Shown: positions 23,635 through 33,711, counted from the first letter of the stretch. The stretch: DNA of 64,000 nt from an uncultured Eubacteriales bacterium (GCA_900316205.1 ONBX01000004.1:1-64000); one strand, 5' to 3'. Numbers and translations: made by a program. The notes: a model not told the origin generated them from the sequence alone.

Positions 23635-23688
23635 AAACCGAGCGGAGAATTCGCACTACACAGCTGCGAATTCTCCGCTCGGTTTTTT
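23635..23688. terminator. Long hairpin between converging genes
   Basis: AACCGAGCGGAGAATTCGCA (23636-23655) pairs with its complement at 23664-23683, followed by T6. It overlaps the minus-strand stop at 23687, so it probably ends both genes. The GAATTCGCA...TGCGAATTC core matches the centre of the MITE-like family. Confidence 0.65.
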
Positions 23689-24838
23689 ATTCGTTTCGAT
23701 AGACCACGTCGTCCCAGGAGCGGAAGTCCTCCACCTCTTTCCAGTGGAGAAAGGCCTTTCGGATGGCGCGGCTGCGCTCGGTATCCCGCCAGCCGAAGGC
23801 GATAGAGGACAGATCCGCCGGGTAGCCCACCACAAAGCGGAGCTCCTGCCCCCGGCTGTCCAGGTAGGGCTTGACCATGGCCCAGGTCACCTTGCTGTTG
23901 CGAAACCAGCCGCTTCGAAAGTCCGGCATGACGTCGATGAAGCTCACATCCTCCAGATTCCTGCAGTAGGAGAGGTTCAGATCCATCATCTTCGGCATGG
24001 AGAAGAGACAGGAGAAATCTTCGATGTCGCAGCACAGGAAGAGCTCCAGATACATGAGATCGTGAAGCTGCCCCAAAGGGGAGATGTCCGTGATGCGGGG
24101 ATTGTCCGCCAGGATCAGCACCTGCAGCTCCGAAAGCTCGCCGATAAGCGTCAGGTCCCCGAGGTCGCTGTGGCCCAGATCCAGGGCCCGCAGATGGCGG
24201 CAGAAGCGCAGCAGGGGATAGTAATCCGCCTCCGTGTAGCGGTAGGCTTCCTCTCCGGTCCACAGGGAGGAAAAACAGCTGCAGTCGCTGGACACGGTCC
24301 ACTGCCGACGGCCCTCCTGTCCGAAGGTGAAATGCCAGAGAAAGTCCACCTCCGGATAGTTCATGTAGAGACGATCCATCAGCTCGAACTCCGGCGTGCA
24401 GTCGTGCAGCTCCACGGTCGTCAATTCCGGAAGCCCCGCCATGGCCTCCTCCAGCCCCTCGGTGGAGGAGAGAACCAGCGCCTGGGTGTCGTCGGGGTAC
24501 TCCGCCCCCTGCAGGGGGACGGTCCATCGGATCTCGCAGTCCGGCAATCGCTCCCGCAGCTCCCGCAGGGTGGCGTATTCCCGGCTCCCCGCGGCGTCGA
24601 TCCGGCGCAGGCCGGGGATCGACCCCAGGGCCAGGATCTCCTCCGCGCTCTCGTCGGTCACCGTCCACTCCGTGGGCGGAGGACTGGGAGCAAGCGTCGG
24701 CGCCGGCGTCGCAGCGGGAGGCGGCTCCGGCGTGGGGAGCGGGGAGGACGCGGGAGCGGGCGCCGGGCTTCCGCAGGCGCAGAGCAGGCACAGGACCGCC
24801 AGCGCGAGCAGAAGCAGCGCCTCAGTCCTCCGTGCCAT
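23687..24838 (-). CDS. Leucine-rich-repeat lipoprotein
   Basis: 383 residues. Lipobox LLCAC with Cys at 22, followed by a Pro/Ala/Ser linker (about 24-57). The body has degenerate leucine-rich repeats: LRALDLGHSDLGDLTLIGEL, LQVLILADNPRITDISPLGQ and MMDLNLSYCRNLEDVSFID. Such LRR lipoproteins are cell-surface binding scaffolds. The start overlaps the end of the upstream gene by 17 nt, and it is the distal member of a minus-strand run of small genes (24.8-26.2 kb). Function unknown. Confidence 0.75.
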   Translation of the reverse strand: MARRTEALLLLALAVLCLLCACGSPAPAPASSPLPTPEPPPAATPAPTLAPSPPPTEWTVTDESAEEILALGSIPGLRRIDAAGSREYATLRELRERLPDCEIRWTVPLQGAEYPDDTQALVLSSTEGLEEAMAGLPELTTVELHDCTPEFELMDRLYMNYPEVDFLWHFTFGQEGRRQWTVSSDCSCFSSLWTGEEAYRYTEADYYPLLRFCRHLRALDLGHSDLGDLTLIGELSELQVLILADNPRITDISPLGQLHDLMYLELFLCCDIEDFSCLFSMPKMMDLNLSYCRNLEDVSFIDVMPDFRSGWFRNSKVTWAMVKPYLDSRGQELRFVVGYPADLSSIAFGWRDTERSRAIRKAFLHWKEVEDFRSWDDVVYRNE

Positions 24839-25496
24839 ACATGTGCCGGAGAATGACCCGGCCGGCCGTCTCGGCGCCGAAGAGCTTTGTCATGGTATCC
24901 ACGGCGGGGCCGCCCTCTTTTACCAGCGTTTCGGCAAAGGAGCGGATCTTCTTGCCCTTTTCCCCGGCGTCACAGGCGGGAGCCTGCTCTGCCTGGGCCA
25001 GGAATTCCTTCACATAGCCCTCCGCCGCGGCGTTGAAGCGCTGGCTCAGGCCCTTTCCTGCGTGGTCATAGGAGCAGGGGTAGAGGATCGTGTCGTACCA
25101 GTGGGGCCTCTTTTCCCGCATGGGCAGGTCTCCGTCCCGGTCCTTCAGCGCCTGGAAGCGGCCCAGGGCCTTCTCCGGCAGCGGCTGGAGCTGGGTGTCA
25201 TAGAGCTCCGCGAGCATCGTCTCCTTCCCGGCGGCGCTGACCCAGTCCAGATTGAAGAGGGGCAGGTCCTTTTCCTTCACGGCCAGGACTACAGTCTCCA
25301 TCTTCATGAGCCCCAGAAAGGCCTTCATCCGCAGCACGCACAGGTGCCCCAAACCTTTTACCGCGTAGGACTCGGTCTCGAAGACCATGCCGCTTTTGCT
25401 GAGACGGGCGTCCGCGCCGATATCCTGCTTTTCCAGGGGATAGCGCCCCTCCAGGGCGCCGAGGACCATGGTTCCCAGATCCGCATGTTTGCTCAT
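24822..25496 (-). CDS. Conserved cytoplasmic protein of unknown function (224 aa)
   Basis: No signal peptide or membrane segment. Features include LPLFNLDWVSAAGKETMLAE followed by LYDTQL, and PHWYDTILYPCSYDHAGKG. The spacing of the PLFNLDW block, the acidic ELYDT segment and the later helical part faintly recalls the alpha-beta-alpha fold of ferredoxin-dependent bilin reductases, but no residue pattern is decisive and this is a guess. It overlaps the LRR lipoprotein gene and follows the TIGR04076 gene by 21 nt, so it is probably co-transcribed. It has AGGAGGAGAA upstream. Confidence 0.65.
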   Translation of the reverse strand: MSKHADLGTMVLGALEGRYPLEKQDIGADARLSKSGMVFETESYAVKGLGHLCVLRMKAFLGLMKMETVVLAVKEKDLPLFNLDWVSAAGKETMLAELYDTQLQPLPEKALGRFQALKDRDGDLPMREKRPHWYDTILYPCSYDHAGKGLSQRFNAAAEGYVKEFLAQAEQAPACDAGEKGKKIRSFAETLVKEGGPAVDTMTKLFGAETAGRVILRHMYGTED

Positions 25497-25517
25497 GGTA
25501 TTCTCCTCCTATCAGTA

Positions 25518-25769
25518 TCAGTCTTCCGTCAGCTCCCCGTGGATCTTCACCCGGCCCTGGTCGGGACAGGCGCCGTCAAAGCAGCGGGCTTTTGTATCGC
25601 CATGATCCAGACTTGCCCCGTTCAGCAGAGCGAAGACCTGGGGGTAGATGCTGTTCCAAAGTTCGTGGCAGAGCGGCGGGCAGAGACCCTCCACGAAAAA
25701 CACGTCTCCGGTTTGGCAGCTGTCGTCCCGGCAGCGGCTTTCGGTGACAGTGAGTTTGACCTTTGCCAT
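25518..25769 (-). CDS. TIGR04076 family protein
   Basis: 83 residues. VKLTVTESRCRDDSCQTGD at the N-terminus, FFVEGLCPPLCHELWNSIYP in the middle and a Cys-containing end (ARCFDGACPDQGRVKI) match the TIGR04076 family of small Cys-rich proteins in anaerobes. Six cysteines suggest metal or Fe-S binding. Three nt separate it from the Nudix gene upstream, indicating one operon. Function is not known for the family. Confidence 0.8.
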   Translation of the reverse strand: MAKVKLTVTESRCRDDSCQTGDVFFVEGLCPPLCHELWNSIYPQVFALLNGASLDHGDTKARCFDGACPDQGRVKIHGELTED

Positions 25770-25772
25770 GCC

Positions 25773-26246
25773 TCAGTCCTCCCGCCTGTTTTCCGGGAGC
25801 AGGGGCAGACGGACGCCCCGGAAATAGGCCTCCACCGCCAGCCTGTGATCGGGGAAGCAGAGCTCCGGCAGTTCCTCCCGGGAGAAAAAGCGCAGCTCCA
25901 GGGACTCCTCGTCGATCCTCGGCTCGCCGGAGAGGATCTCAGCGGTGTAATAGGCGGCGATGGTGTGGGCCCGGTCGCCGTTGGGCCACATCATGTCATA
26001 GTTGTGGTAGATCCCCAGCAGGGCGGTGAGGCGCACTGTGAGCCCGGTCTCCTCCCGGACCTCCCGGATGGCCGCCTCCTCATAGGTCTCGTCCAGCTCC
26101 AGGATCCCGCCGGGGAGGCCCCAGGCGGCGTTGTCGCTGCGGCGCTGGAGCAGGATCCTGCCCTCCCGGCAGACCACGGCTCCCGCGCAGTTCAGGATGA
26201 TCTTCTGATGCCCCAGCTGCGGGCGGATGCTTTTGATGTAATCCAT
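25773..26246 (-). CDS. Nudix hydrolase
   Basis: 157 residues with a complete Nudix box, GGILELDETYEEAAIREVRE followed by ETGL (Gly, Glu and the REUxEE core). The QRRSDNAAWGLPGG approach to the box is typical of the ADP-ribose or general NUDIX group. It hydrolyses a nucleoside diphosphate linked to another moiety; the exact substrate cannot be read. It is followed 3 nt later by the TIGR04076 gene and preceded 15 nt by the phosphatase gene in the same direction. Confidence 0.9.
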   Translation of the reverse strand: MDYIKSIRPQLGHQKIILNCAGAVVCREGRILLQRRSDNAAWGLPGGILELDETYEEAAIREVREETGLTVRLTALLGIYHNYDMMWPNGDRAHTIAAYYTAEILSGEPRIDEESLELRFFSREELPELCFPDHRLAVEAYFRGVRLPLLPENRRED

Positions 26247-26261
26247 GGCTTCTCCTTCGCG

Positions 26262-27896
26262 TCAGATCTTCTCCGGCTCCTTCCGCTCGATGCAGAGCAT
26301 GGTCAGATCGTCAAACTGGGGCGCTTCCCCCACAAAGGCGTTCACGCCGGCGTAGACCGCGTCCAGCACGCCCTTCGGGCCCTGCTCCTTTGCCTCGTCC
26401 AAAACGCGGAGCATCCGGTCGATGGTGAACATCCTCTCGTCCTTGTCGGTGGCCTCGGGCACGCCGTCGGTATAGAGGAAGAGCTTGTCACCGGGCTGAA
26501 GCTGCAGTTCAAAGTTTTTGTACCGGGACTCGGCGAAAGCGCCTACCACCATGCCGTGCTTGGACTTGAACAGCTTGCAGCTGCCGTCCTTCCGGAGAAT
26601 GGCGGCGTCGTCGTGACCGGCGTTGGCGGCAACGATCTTCCCGGTGGAGATCTCCAGAATGCCAAGCCACAGGGTGACGAACATATCCGCCTTGTTATGC
26701 TTGCAGATCTCGGCGTTGGTGAAGTTCAGAACATCCGCGGGGCTGCCTCCCATCCGGGCGTGGTCGCTGATGAGAATGTTGGTGACCATCATGAAGAGGG
26801 CCGCCGGGATCCCCTTGCCGGAGACGTCGCCGATCACAAAGGCCAGGTGATCCTCGTCGATCAGAAAGAAGTTGTAGAGATCGCCGCCCACCTCCTTGGC
26901 AGGCTCCATGAAGGCATAGATATCAAAGTCCTTCCGGTCGGGAAAGGCGGGGAAAACTCCGGGAACAGAGTTGTCCTGAATGGTTCCGGCCAGGGCCAGC
27001 TCCGCGCCGATGCGCTCCCGCTCGGCGGTGATGGCGGTGAGCTCCTCCATACGCTGGAGCATCTCCGTTTCCATCTGTTCGATGGAGACTGAGAGCTTTG
27101 CGATTTCATCGATGCTGCTGATCTTGCCCAGGTCCTCGCCCTTGCTGTTTTCCCGGGCGAAACGGGTGGCCTCCTCCGAGATCTTCTCAATGGGCACGAT
27201 ATAGGTCTCCTTCAGAAACAGAACGGTGAACACGGAGGCCACCACCGCCAGCATAAAGGTGGAGATGCCGATGGTGACCAGGTAGGACTCCCGCGCTTCC
27301 TTCAGCTCCCGCATGGGCCGCTGAACGCAGAGGAGGCCGCTGACCTGCCCTGAGGAATTCTTGACGGGCACCATGGTGGTGATGTGGGGATGGGCCCCGT
27401 CTGTGGGCTTGCTGCGATACACCGTCTCACAGGAGGAGCCGTCTTCATAAATGACCCGGTATTTCTCCCGGTACTCCTCGTTGGTGGTTTTGCGCCAGTG
27501 GCCCAGCTCCCACTCCGTATATTCGGAGTTGTCCACTTCGTTGTTCACCGAGTTGAAGACGGAAACGAAGCTGCCGTAATCGCTCTGATCCACCCAGATC
27601 ACATAGATCAGGGAAACGCCCATGTTCTTGCAGTAGGAGTCCAGAATCCTTTTCGTGTGCGCATACTCCTCCGGCTCTCCTCCGGCCAGATAGAGGTCCA
27701 GCCGGTCGCCGTTGACGAGCCTGGCGGCGGTGCTGGCGATGTGGAAGGTGGAGTTGGAATACTCTTCTTCAAAGGCTTTGGTATAGCTTGCGTAGCCCAG
27801 GGCGCTGGTCACCACGGCAAACACCAGCAGCAGCATCAGAATGACCCCGATGATGTTCACGGCAAGGCTGGAGCGCTTGCTCAGTATGTTTTCCAT
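26262..27896 (-). CDS. Membrane sensor with SpoIIE/RsbU-type PP2C phosphatase
   Basis: 544 residues. A transmembrane helix (about 13-34), an extracytoplasmic cache-like sensor (about 40-205), a second helix (about 212-235), HAMP (about 237-290), a coiled linker (QMETEMLQRMEELTAITAER), then a SpoIIE phosphatase domain (about 310-540) with metal ligands in AKEVGGDLYNFF, VIGDVSGKGIPAALFM, NAGHDDA, LYTDGVPEA and FDDLTML. This is the plan of RsbU/RsbP-like switches that dephosphorylate anti-anti-sigma proteins. No such partner lies nearby. The input signal is unknown. Confidence 0.92.
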   Translation of the reverse strand: MENILSKRSSLAVNIIGVILMLLLVFAVVTSALGYASYTKAFEEEYSNSTFHIASTAARLVNGDRLDLYLAGGEPEEYAHTKRILDSYCKNMGVSLIYVIWVDQSDYGSFVSVFNSVNNEVDNSEYTEWELGHWRKTTNEEYREKYRVIYEDGSSCETVYRSKPTDGAHPHITTMVPVKNSSGQVSGLLCVQRPMRELKEARESYLVTIGISTFMLAVVASVFTVLFLKETYIVPIEKISEEATRFARENSKGEDLGKISSIDEIAKLSVSIEQMETEMLQRMEELTAITAERERIGAELALAGTIQDNSVPGVFPAFPDRKDFDIYAFMEPAKEVGGDLYNFFLIDEDHLAFVIGDVSGKGIPAALFMMVTNILISDHARMGGSPADVLNFTNAEICKHNKADMFVTLWLGILEISTGKIVAANAGHDDAAILRKDGSCKLFKSKHGMVVGAFAESRYKNFELQLQPGDKLFLYTDGVPEATDKDERMFTIDRMLRVLDEAKEQGPKGVLDAVYAGVNAFVGEAPQFDDLTMLCIERKEPEKI

Positions 27897-27908
27897 GCAA
27901 CGATCCCC

Positions 27909-28724
27909 TTATTCTGCGGCAGTTTCTTTCCGGAGAAAGCGCAGCAGGCGCTCCTTGTAGTCCGGCGCGGTGTCAAAGGCGGCATGACCGAAGCCCTCTT
28001 CGTAAAGATAGAGCTCGCTGTCAGGCCGCTGAGGCAGATGGCGGAAGATCTCCCGGCTGGCCTCGGCGCCCAGCACCCGGTCGTCCTTTGCGCCCAGCAC
28101 CAGCACCGGGCAGGCGATCCGGGCCAGATCCGCCCGCACATCAAAGCCCTGGAGACTCTCCGCCAGGATCACAAAGCGCCGCAGATCCTCTGCAGTGAAG
28201 CTGTCCGCCTGGGAAAGCAGCAGCTCCCGGGCAGATTCAAATACAGCCTTGGGATAGAGTGCCTCCCCAAAGGCCAGGTTCAGCTCCCGGGACTGTCCTT
28301 CCTTCGCCAGGTCGATCCAGCGGGCAAAGAGCTCGAAATGCGCCGCATCGACGTGGGCGGAGCTGGAGCCCAGCACCAGCTTTTGCACCAGCTCCGGGTG
28401 TTCCGCGGCCAGCGCCATGGCGATCATGCCCCCCTGGGAGGCGCCGAAGAGGGCAACCTTGGAAAGCCCCAGCGCCCGGATGGCTTCCGCCATGTCCCGG
28501 GCCATCTCCCGGATGGGGTAGACGGCGGGCAGATCCTTCCGCCGGTCGAAGAGATAGACGGTATAGTCCTCCGTGAGGCTCTGATAGGCCTCCGCGATGA
28601 GATCGCCAAGGCCCATCACGCTCTGCACGCTGAGCCCCGGCAGGATCACAAGGGAATCCTTGCCTTTGCCGAAACGGAGATAGTCCATGGTGAAGGATGC
28701 GGTTTTCACGGTATTGATGGTCAT
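27909..28724 (-). CDS. Alpha/beta hydrolase
   Basis: 271 residues from the ATG at 28724; a GTG at 28736 is a possible earlier start. Oxyanion region LVILPGLSVQ, nucleophile elbow GASQGG (Ser), Asp in LGAKDDRVLG and His in GFGHAAFD form the catalytic triad. The size and cap match small esterases or lipases of the MhpC-like group. The substrate is not identifiable. It lies 12 nt upstream of the PP2C gene start in the same direction. Confidence 0.88.
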   Translation of the reverse strand: MTINTVKTASFTMDYLRFGKGKDSLVILPGLSVQSVMGLGDLIAEAYQSLTEDYTVYLFDRRKDLPAVYPIREMARDMAEAIRALGLSKVALFGASQGGMIAMALAAEHPELVQKLVLGSSSAHVDAAHFELFARWIDLAKEGQSRELNLAFGEALYPKAVFESARELLLSQADSFTAEDLRRFVILAESLQGFDVRADLARIACPVLVLGAKDDRVLGAEASREIFRHLPQRPDSELYLYEEGFGHAAFDTAPDYKERLLRFLRKETAAE

Positions 28725-28823
28725 GGTTTCTTTCACTCTCTTTTCACTTCCCTTGCCTTAGACAAAACCTCACATGTTGCTTGGCGAAGAGGAGCGGAAT
28801 ACAGTATCCCACTGCGCGGACAG

Positions 28824-29879
28824 TTATCCGGCTTGATCAAAGATAGCGTCAAAATCGAAAGAATATATGTATTGACGCATGTCTGCGAGTGTTTGGCGGA
28901 AATTCTTTTGTGTCAATCGGTTCCGATCAGCTGCCATCGCCGTTGTCAGATAGCTGTTGATCCATTTGCCGTAATGAGAATAGTCCTTGTAGTGATCAAG
29001 GTTGGTGATGATTTCTTCTTCCTGGTGGAAAAAGTAGATCTTCACGTTTTCATAACACAGCAATTGTCCGATGGCGTATTCAAGCGCATCCATCGTCGAA
29101 TTGAAATTGCCTTCTCTCACTTCTTTGTCCCAATACAAAATGCTGAACGGGACAAAATAGAAAACAAATTGCGTTTCCGGGTGGCCCTCGATCAGCGGCC
29201 TGATGTTTTGCGACAGGTTTGCTTCTGTTTTTGCCATGACTGCAGATGCATCCCGCGGTTTTCCGGATTCCTGTGCCCTGGAATAAGAGCGCAATACAGC
29301 CTGCTTGCTGAACTCGCCGTATAAGCTTTCGCCTCTGCGTTCCGCTGACTGAACTTCTCCACGGAGGGTACCGATGATGTCATTTACCGCGTAATGATAG
29401 AAAATATCCAGATTCAGCAAATAAGACAGGTCTTCTTTTGTGTCATCACGATACAGGTATTCCGGTAAAGGGTATCTGGTTTTGCCAGGATTTGAGAACA
29501 GTTGGAATTCATCCAATTCCCAATAGACAGCTCGGATGTCATTGCCGCTGGAAAAACACACGTCCAGAATCGTCTTCATGTTCAAAGCTGTACCGCCGGA
29601 GTAAGGAAGACGGACGGCTTTCGTGTGCATGAGTTTATCAAATTCATCTACATCCGTGTTCTCGATCATGGAGGTCCCGACAAGAACAGTGTCATACTCA
29701 TAATGTTGAGCGATGCCCGGATTTGAATACATCTCGGAATAAGCGTAATAAGTAAGAGGTGCGGACTCCTTTCCATATTGCAGCAACGGATCAAGCAGGA
29801 ACATCAGTCCGGCAAATCCGCTGAGAGTAATAGCTAACAATATGATCATGGAGATCAGCCATGTCTGCGCTTTTTTCAT
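28824..29879 (-). CDS. SGNH/DltD-like partner of the MBOAT O-acyltransferase
   Basis: 351 residues, one N-terminal membrane anchor (about 8-30), the rest extracytoplasmic. GTSMIENTDVDEF near residue 70 fits a GDSL-like block I with Ser, and KDYSHYGKWIN in the C-terminal third has the Asp-x-x-His pair of the SGNH active site. It lies 9 nt downstream of the MBOAT gene, as in alginate, teichoic acid and exopolysaccharide acyl-transfer systems. It probably transfers an acyl group to a surface polymer. The DNA is visibly lower in GC than the surroundings. Confidence 0.75.
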   Translation of the reverse strand: MKKAQTWLISMIILLAITLSGFAGLMFLLDPLLQYGKESAPLTYYAYSEMYSNPGIAQHYEYDTVLVGTSMIENTDVDEFDKLMHTKAVRLPYSGGTALNMKTILDVCFSSGNDIRAVYWELDEFQLFSNPGKTRYPLPEYLYRDDTKEDLSYLLNLDIFYHYAVNDIIGTLRGEVQSAERRGESLYGEFSKQAVLRSYSRAQESGKPRDASAVMAKTEANLSQNIRPLIEGHPETQFVFYFVPFSILYWDKEVREGNFNSTMDALEYAIGQLLCYENVKIYFFHQEEEIITNLDHYKDYSHYGKWINSYLTTAMAADRNRLTQKNFRQTLADMRQYIYSFDFDAIFDQAG

Positions 29880-29888
29880 GGAAACTCC

Positions 29889-31322
29889 TTAGAAGTTCGA
29901 GTACAGGAAAGTACTTACACCCGAAATCGAAAGAATACTCATAATCAGTAAAACAAAGGTAAATAACCAGGTTTTCGCGTTTGGGTGAAAGGAACGGATC
30001 AGATCGTTGGAATTCTTCAGCAGGGCAACGGATAATACCGCGATCAGATAAAAACCCAGTATAACCAGATCGAAGGGGAGAATCTGTGACGGCACATTGA
30101 GAAGGAACGGCTGCAGCATGGTTTCTGTCAACTCCGCATTCACACCAAAGCCACCCGCAAAAATCCGATTCAGCAGACGCAGCGCATCGGAAAGACTCCC
30201 GGCCCGGAAGAAAGTCCACGCGAAACTGACAAAAACGAAGGTGACGGACCGCTGAAGAAAAAGCGGGATCCTGTCAAAGAGCCTCTTTGAGAAACGGTAA
30301 AGAATACTTGCCGCGCCGTGAAGGGCACCCCATATGATAAAGGTGTATCCGGCGCCGTGCCAAAGGCCGCTGATGAGAAAGACGATCATGATATTACGAT
30401 ATGTTCTTGCCTTCCCCTTTCTGTTGCCCCCGAGAGGAATATAGATGTATTTGGTGAGGAACCGAGTCAGCGTGATATGCCAACGTTTCCAAAAATCGTT
30501 GATGTTGTTTGCCTTGTAAGGAGAATTGAAATTGACGGGAAGCTCGATATTCAACATTTGGCTGATTCCGATTGCCATGTCGCAGTAGCCGGAAAAATCG
30601 AAATAGATCTGCAAAGAATATCCAACAAAGACAAGGATCGCTTCGAAGGAATTGAGGGATGAAATATGTCCGAATCCGAAGTCAACGATTTTTCCGAAGT
30701 TATCAGCCAGCAGAACCTTCTTGGAAAGGCCGATCGCAAAGGCCATCAGGCCGGCAGAGAAACGGGAAGAGTCAAATCCGTTACGGACACAGTCTCGGAA
30801 CTGGGGGAGCAGTTCATTGTGATAGACGATCGGACCCTGAAGCACTTTGGGAAAATATGCTGTAAAGAGGCAATAATCCAGAAATCCGGTTGCGGGTACT
30901 TCCCCACGGGCAGTATCGACCAGAAAGGCGATCTGCTGAAAGGTATAGAAACTGATACCAAGGGGGAGAAAAAGCTGCAGTGTGGGCAGATTCAGGTGAA
31001 AGACCTGATTGAAGCTGTCGACGAGGAAATTGGTATATTTGAAAAAGATAAGAAGCGCAACGTTGAAAAGGATCCCCAAAGTCATCCAGAGCCGATCTTT
31101 TGACCGCCCGGTGCGGATCTTTAAGCTGATAAGGTGATTGCAAACTGTACTGAGCAAAAGGATCAGGGGAAACAAAAGATTGGCATAGCCAAGGAAAATA
31201 TAGGAAGCCAGAAGCAATACCAGTTTAGCACCGGTGCAGTTTCCGCTCTTTCCGACAGTATAATAAAGAATAACCGTCAAAGGGAGAAAAAACAGGATAA
31301 AAAGGTAAGAGTTAAAGAGCAT
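29889..31322 (-). CDS. MBOAT membrane O-acyltransferase (DltB/AlgI-like)
   Basis: 477 residues from the ATG at 31322 (GAGGTG 10 nt upstream; a GTG at 31331 lies too close to it). About eleven hydrophobic helices. The MBOAT signatures FFKYTNFLVDSFN, LGISFYTFQQIAFLVD, YFDFSGYCDMAIG, NINDFWKRWHITLT and the catalytic His in SGLWHGAGYTFIIWG are present. It passes an activated acyl group across the membrane to the SGNH partner encoded next. AT-richer codon use marks the pair as likely acquired. The target polymer is unknown; no glycosyltransferase cluster is adjacent. Confidence 0.93.
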   Translation of the reverse strand: MLFNSYLFILFFLPLTVILYYTVGKSGNCTGAKLVLLLASYIFLGYANLLFPLILLLSTVCNHLISLKIRTGRSKDRLWMTLGILFNVALLIFFKYTNFLVDSFNQVFHLNLPTLQLFLPLGISFYTFQQIAFLVDTARGEVPATGFLDYCLFTAYFPKVLQGPIVYHNELLPQFRDCVRNGFDSSRFSAGLMAFAIGLSKKVLLADNFGKIVDFGFGHISSLNSFEAILVFVGYSLQIYFDFSGYCDMAIGISQMLNIELPVNFNSPYKANNINDFWKRWHITLTRFLTKYIYIPLGGNRKGKARTYRNIMIVFLISGLWHGAGYTFIIWGALHGAASILYRFSKRLFDRIPLFLQRSVTFVFVSFAWTFFRAGSLSDALRLLNRIFAGGFGVNAELTETMLQPFLLNVPSQILPFDLVILGFYLIAVLSVALLKNSNDLIRSFHPNAKTWLFTFVLLIMSILSISGVSTFLYSNF

Positions 31323-31573
31323 ACGGGTCACACCTCATATCATCAGCATGAAAAGAAAGAAGGAAGTGCGGCAGAACGATTATGTACACATCCTAACCCA
31401 TCGATCAATCACGAAGGAATACAGTGGCTGAAAGAAAAAGGCAAGTATCCTGGGCATATCAGGGATTTGGGCGAGAAAGACATATATCTTGAAGCCATCT
31501 TCCGGGTCCGGCAGGAAGCCTTTTAACCGGCTTTGCACCGCTGCAAGACGATTCGCACGCCGCATGGCGCAAT

Positions 31574-32728
<1,155 letters not shown>

Positions 32729-32845
32729 TCGCGCCGTACCTCCAAGCTGTCATCATATTTCATATCATCATAACACGATTTTTCCGGTTTGCAAAGGGAG
32801 AAGACTGTGTTAGTATAGAGAAAATCGTGAATGGGAGGGAAAAAG

Positions 32846-33526
32846 ATGGAAATCCTCTATCGGGACAGGGCGGTCCTGGTCTGCCGCAAAGATGCGGGCC
32901 TTCTCTCCACGGACGAGCCCGGCGGCGTTCCGGAGGCCCTGCGGCAGCTTCTGGGCGAACCAGAGGCGGAACTGCGCACCGTGCATCGGCTGGACCGGGT
33001 GGTGGGCGGCCTGATGGTGCTGGGCTGCAGCGCTTCCGCCGCGTCGGAGCTTTCCCGGCAGATCCGGGAGGGGCAGTTTCGGAAGGAATATCTGGCGGCG
33101 GTCCACGGCCTGACGCCGGAGGAGGGGAGCCTGCGGGATCTGATGTGGCGGGACAAGGCCAGGAAGATGAGCTTTGTGGTGCCCCAACCCGGCAAGGACG
33201 TGCAGGAGGCTTTGCTGGACTACCGCCGTTTGGATGCCGCCGAGGGCCTGAGCCTGGTGCGGGTGCGCCTGCACACCGGGCGCAGCCATCAGATCCGCTG
33301 CCAGTTCGCTTCCCACGGCTGGCCCCTGGCGGGAGAACGGAAATATGACACCCGGGAGGATCCCTGGCCCCTTGCCCTCTGGTCCTGTTTTCTTGCCTTC
33401 ACGCACCCGGAAAGCGGCGAGAGACTGGACTTTTTCCTGCCTCCTCCGGAGACGGAGCCCTGGACCTTTTTTGCGCCGGAAGCCCTCCTTTCCGGACAGT
33501 GCTTAGTCGATAGCGAAAGTCGCTGA
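32846..33526 (+). CDS. RluA-family pseudouridine synthase
   Basis: 226 residues from the ATG at 32846 (GGAGGGAAAAAG upstream). The catalytic Asp is in the VHRLDRVVGGLMVLG motif, followed by FRKEYLAAV and RVRLHTGRSHQIRCQFASHG, the standard RluA core. There is no S4 domain, as in RluA/RluC-short forms. It isomerises uridine in rRNA or tRNA; the site is unknown. It lies close to and divergent from rlmD, another rRNA modification gene. Its stop is followed by the structured repeat copy B. Confidence 0.9.
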   Translation: MEILYRDRAVLVCRKDAGLLSTDEPGGVPEALRQLLGEPEAELRTVHRLDRVVGGLMVLGCSASAASELSRQIREGQFRKEYLAAVHGLTPEEGSLRDLMWRDKARKMSFVVPQPGKDVQEALLDYRRLDAAEGLSLVRVRLHTGRSHQIRCQFASHGWPLAGERKYDTREDPWPLALWSCFLAFTHPESGERLDFFLPPPETEPWTFFAPEALLSGQCLVDSESR

Positions 33527-33551
33527 CAGGCGCAGACGATTGCCCCGGAGA

Positions 33552-33711
33552 GCATTTCAATCCGTTTTTGAGGCAGCTTAGCCGTCTCAAAAACCCCTCC
33601 GCCCTGAGCCGAGTGGAGCGAGGCCTCGCGTCGACCAAACCCGGCGCGTCTCCCGTGCGCCGGGAACGATAAACGCGAGCTTTCAATTGCGAAACCAGAG
33701 TTTCGCAATTG
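33552..33711 (+). repeat. Two-stem covarying interspersed element, copy B
   Basis: Hairpin 1 TTTTTGAG/CTCAAAAA (33565-33593). The outer helix is CTCGCGT (33625-33631) with ACGCGAG (33673-33679), where copy A has CTCGCGC with GCGCGAG. Internal loops are CGACCAAA and AACGATAA. The inner helix CCCGGCGC with GCGCCGGG is unrelated in sequence to copy A but fully paired. The terminal hairpin CAATTGCGAAAC/GTTTCGCAATTG is at 33684-33711. Confidence 0.8.

Noticed and set aside
31134..31526. A + strand ORF of 130 codons over the MBOAT start.
   Set aside because: It overlaps the well-supported MBOAT gene on the other strand, and its open part beyond 31330 has no start signal; nothing recognisable.
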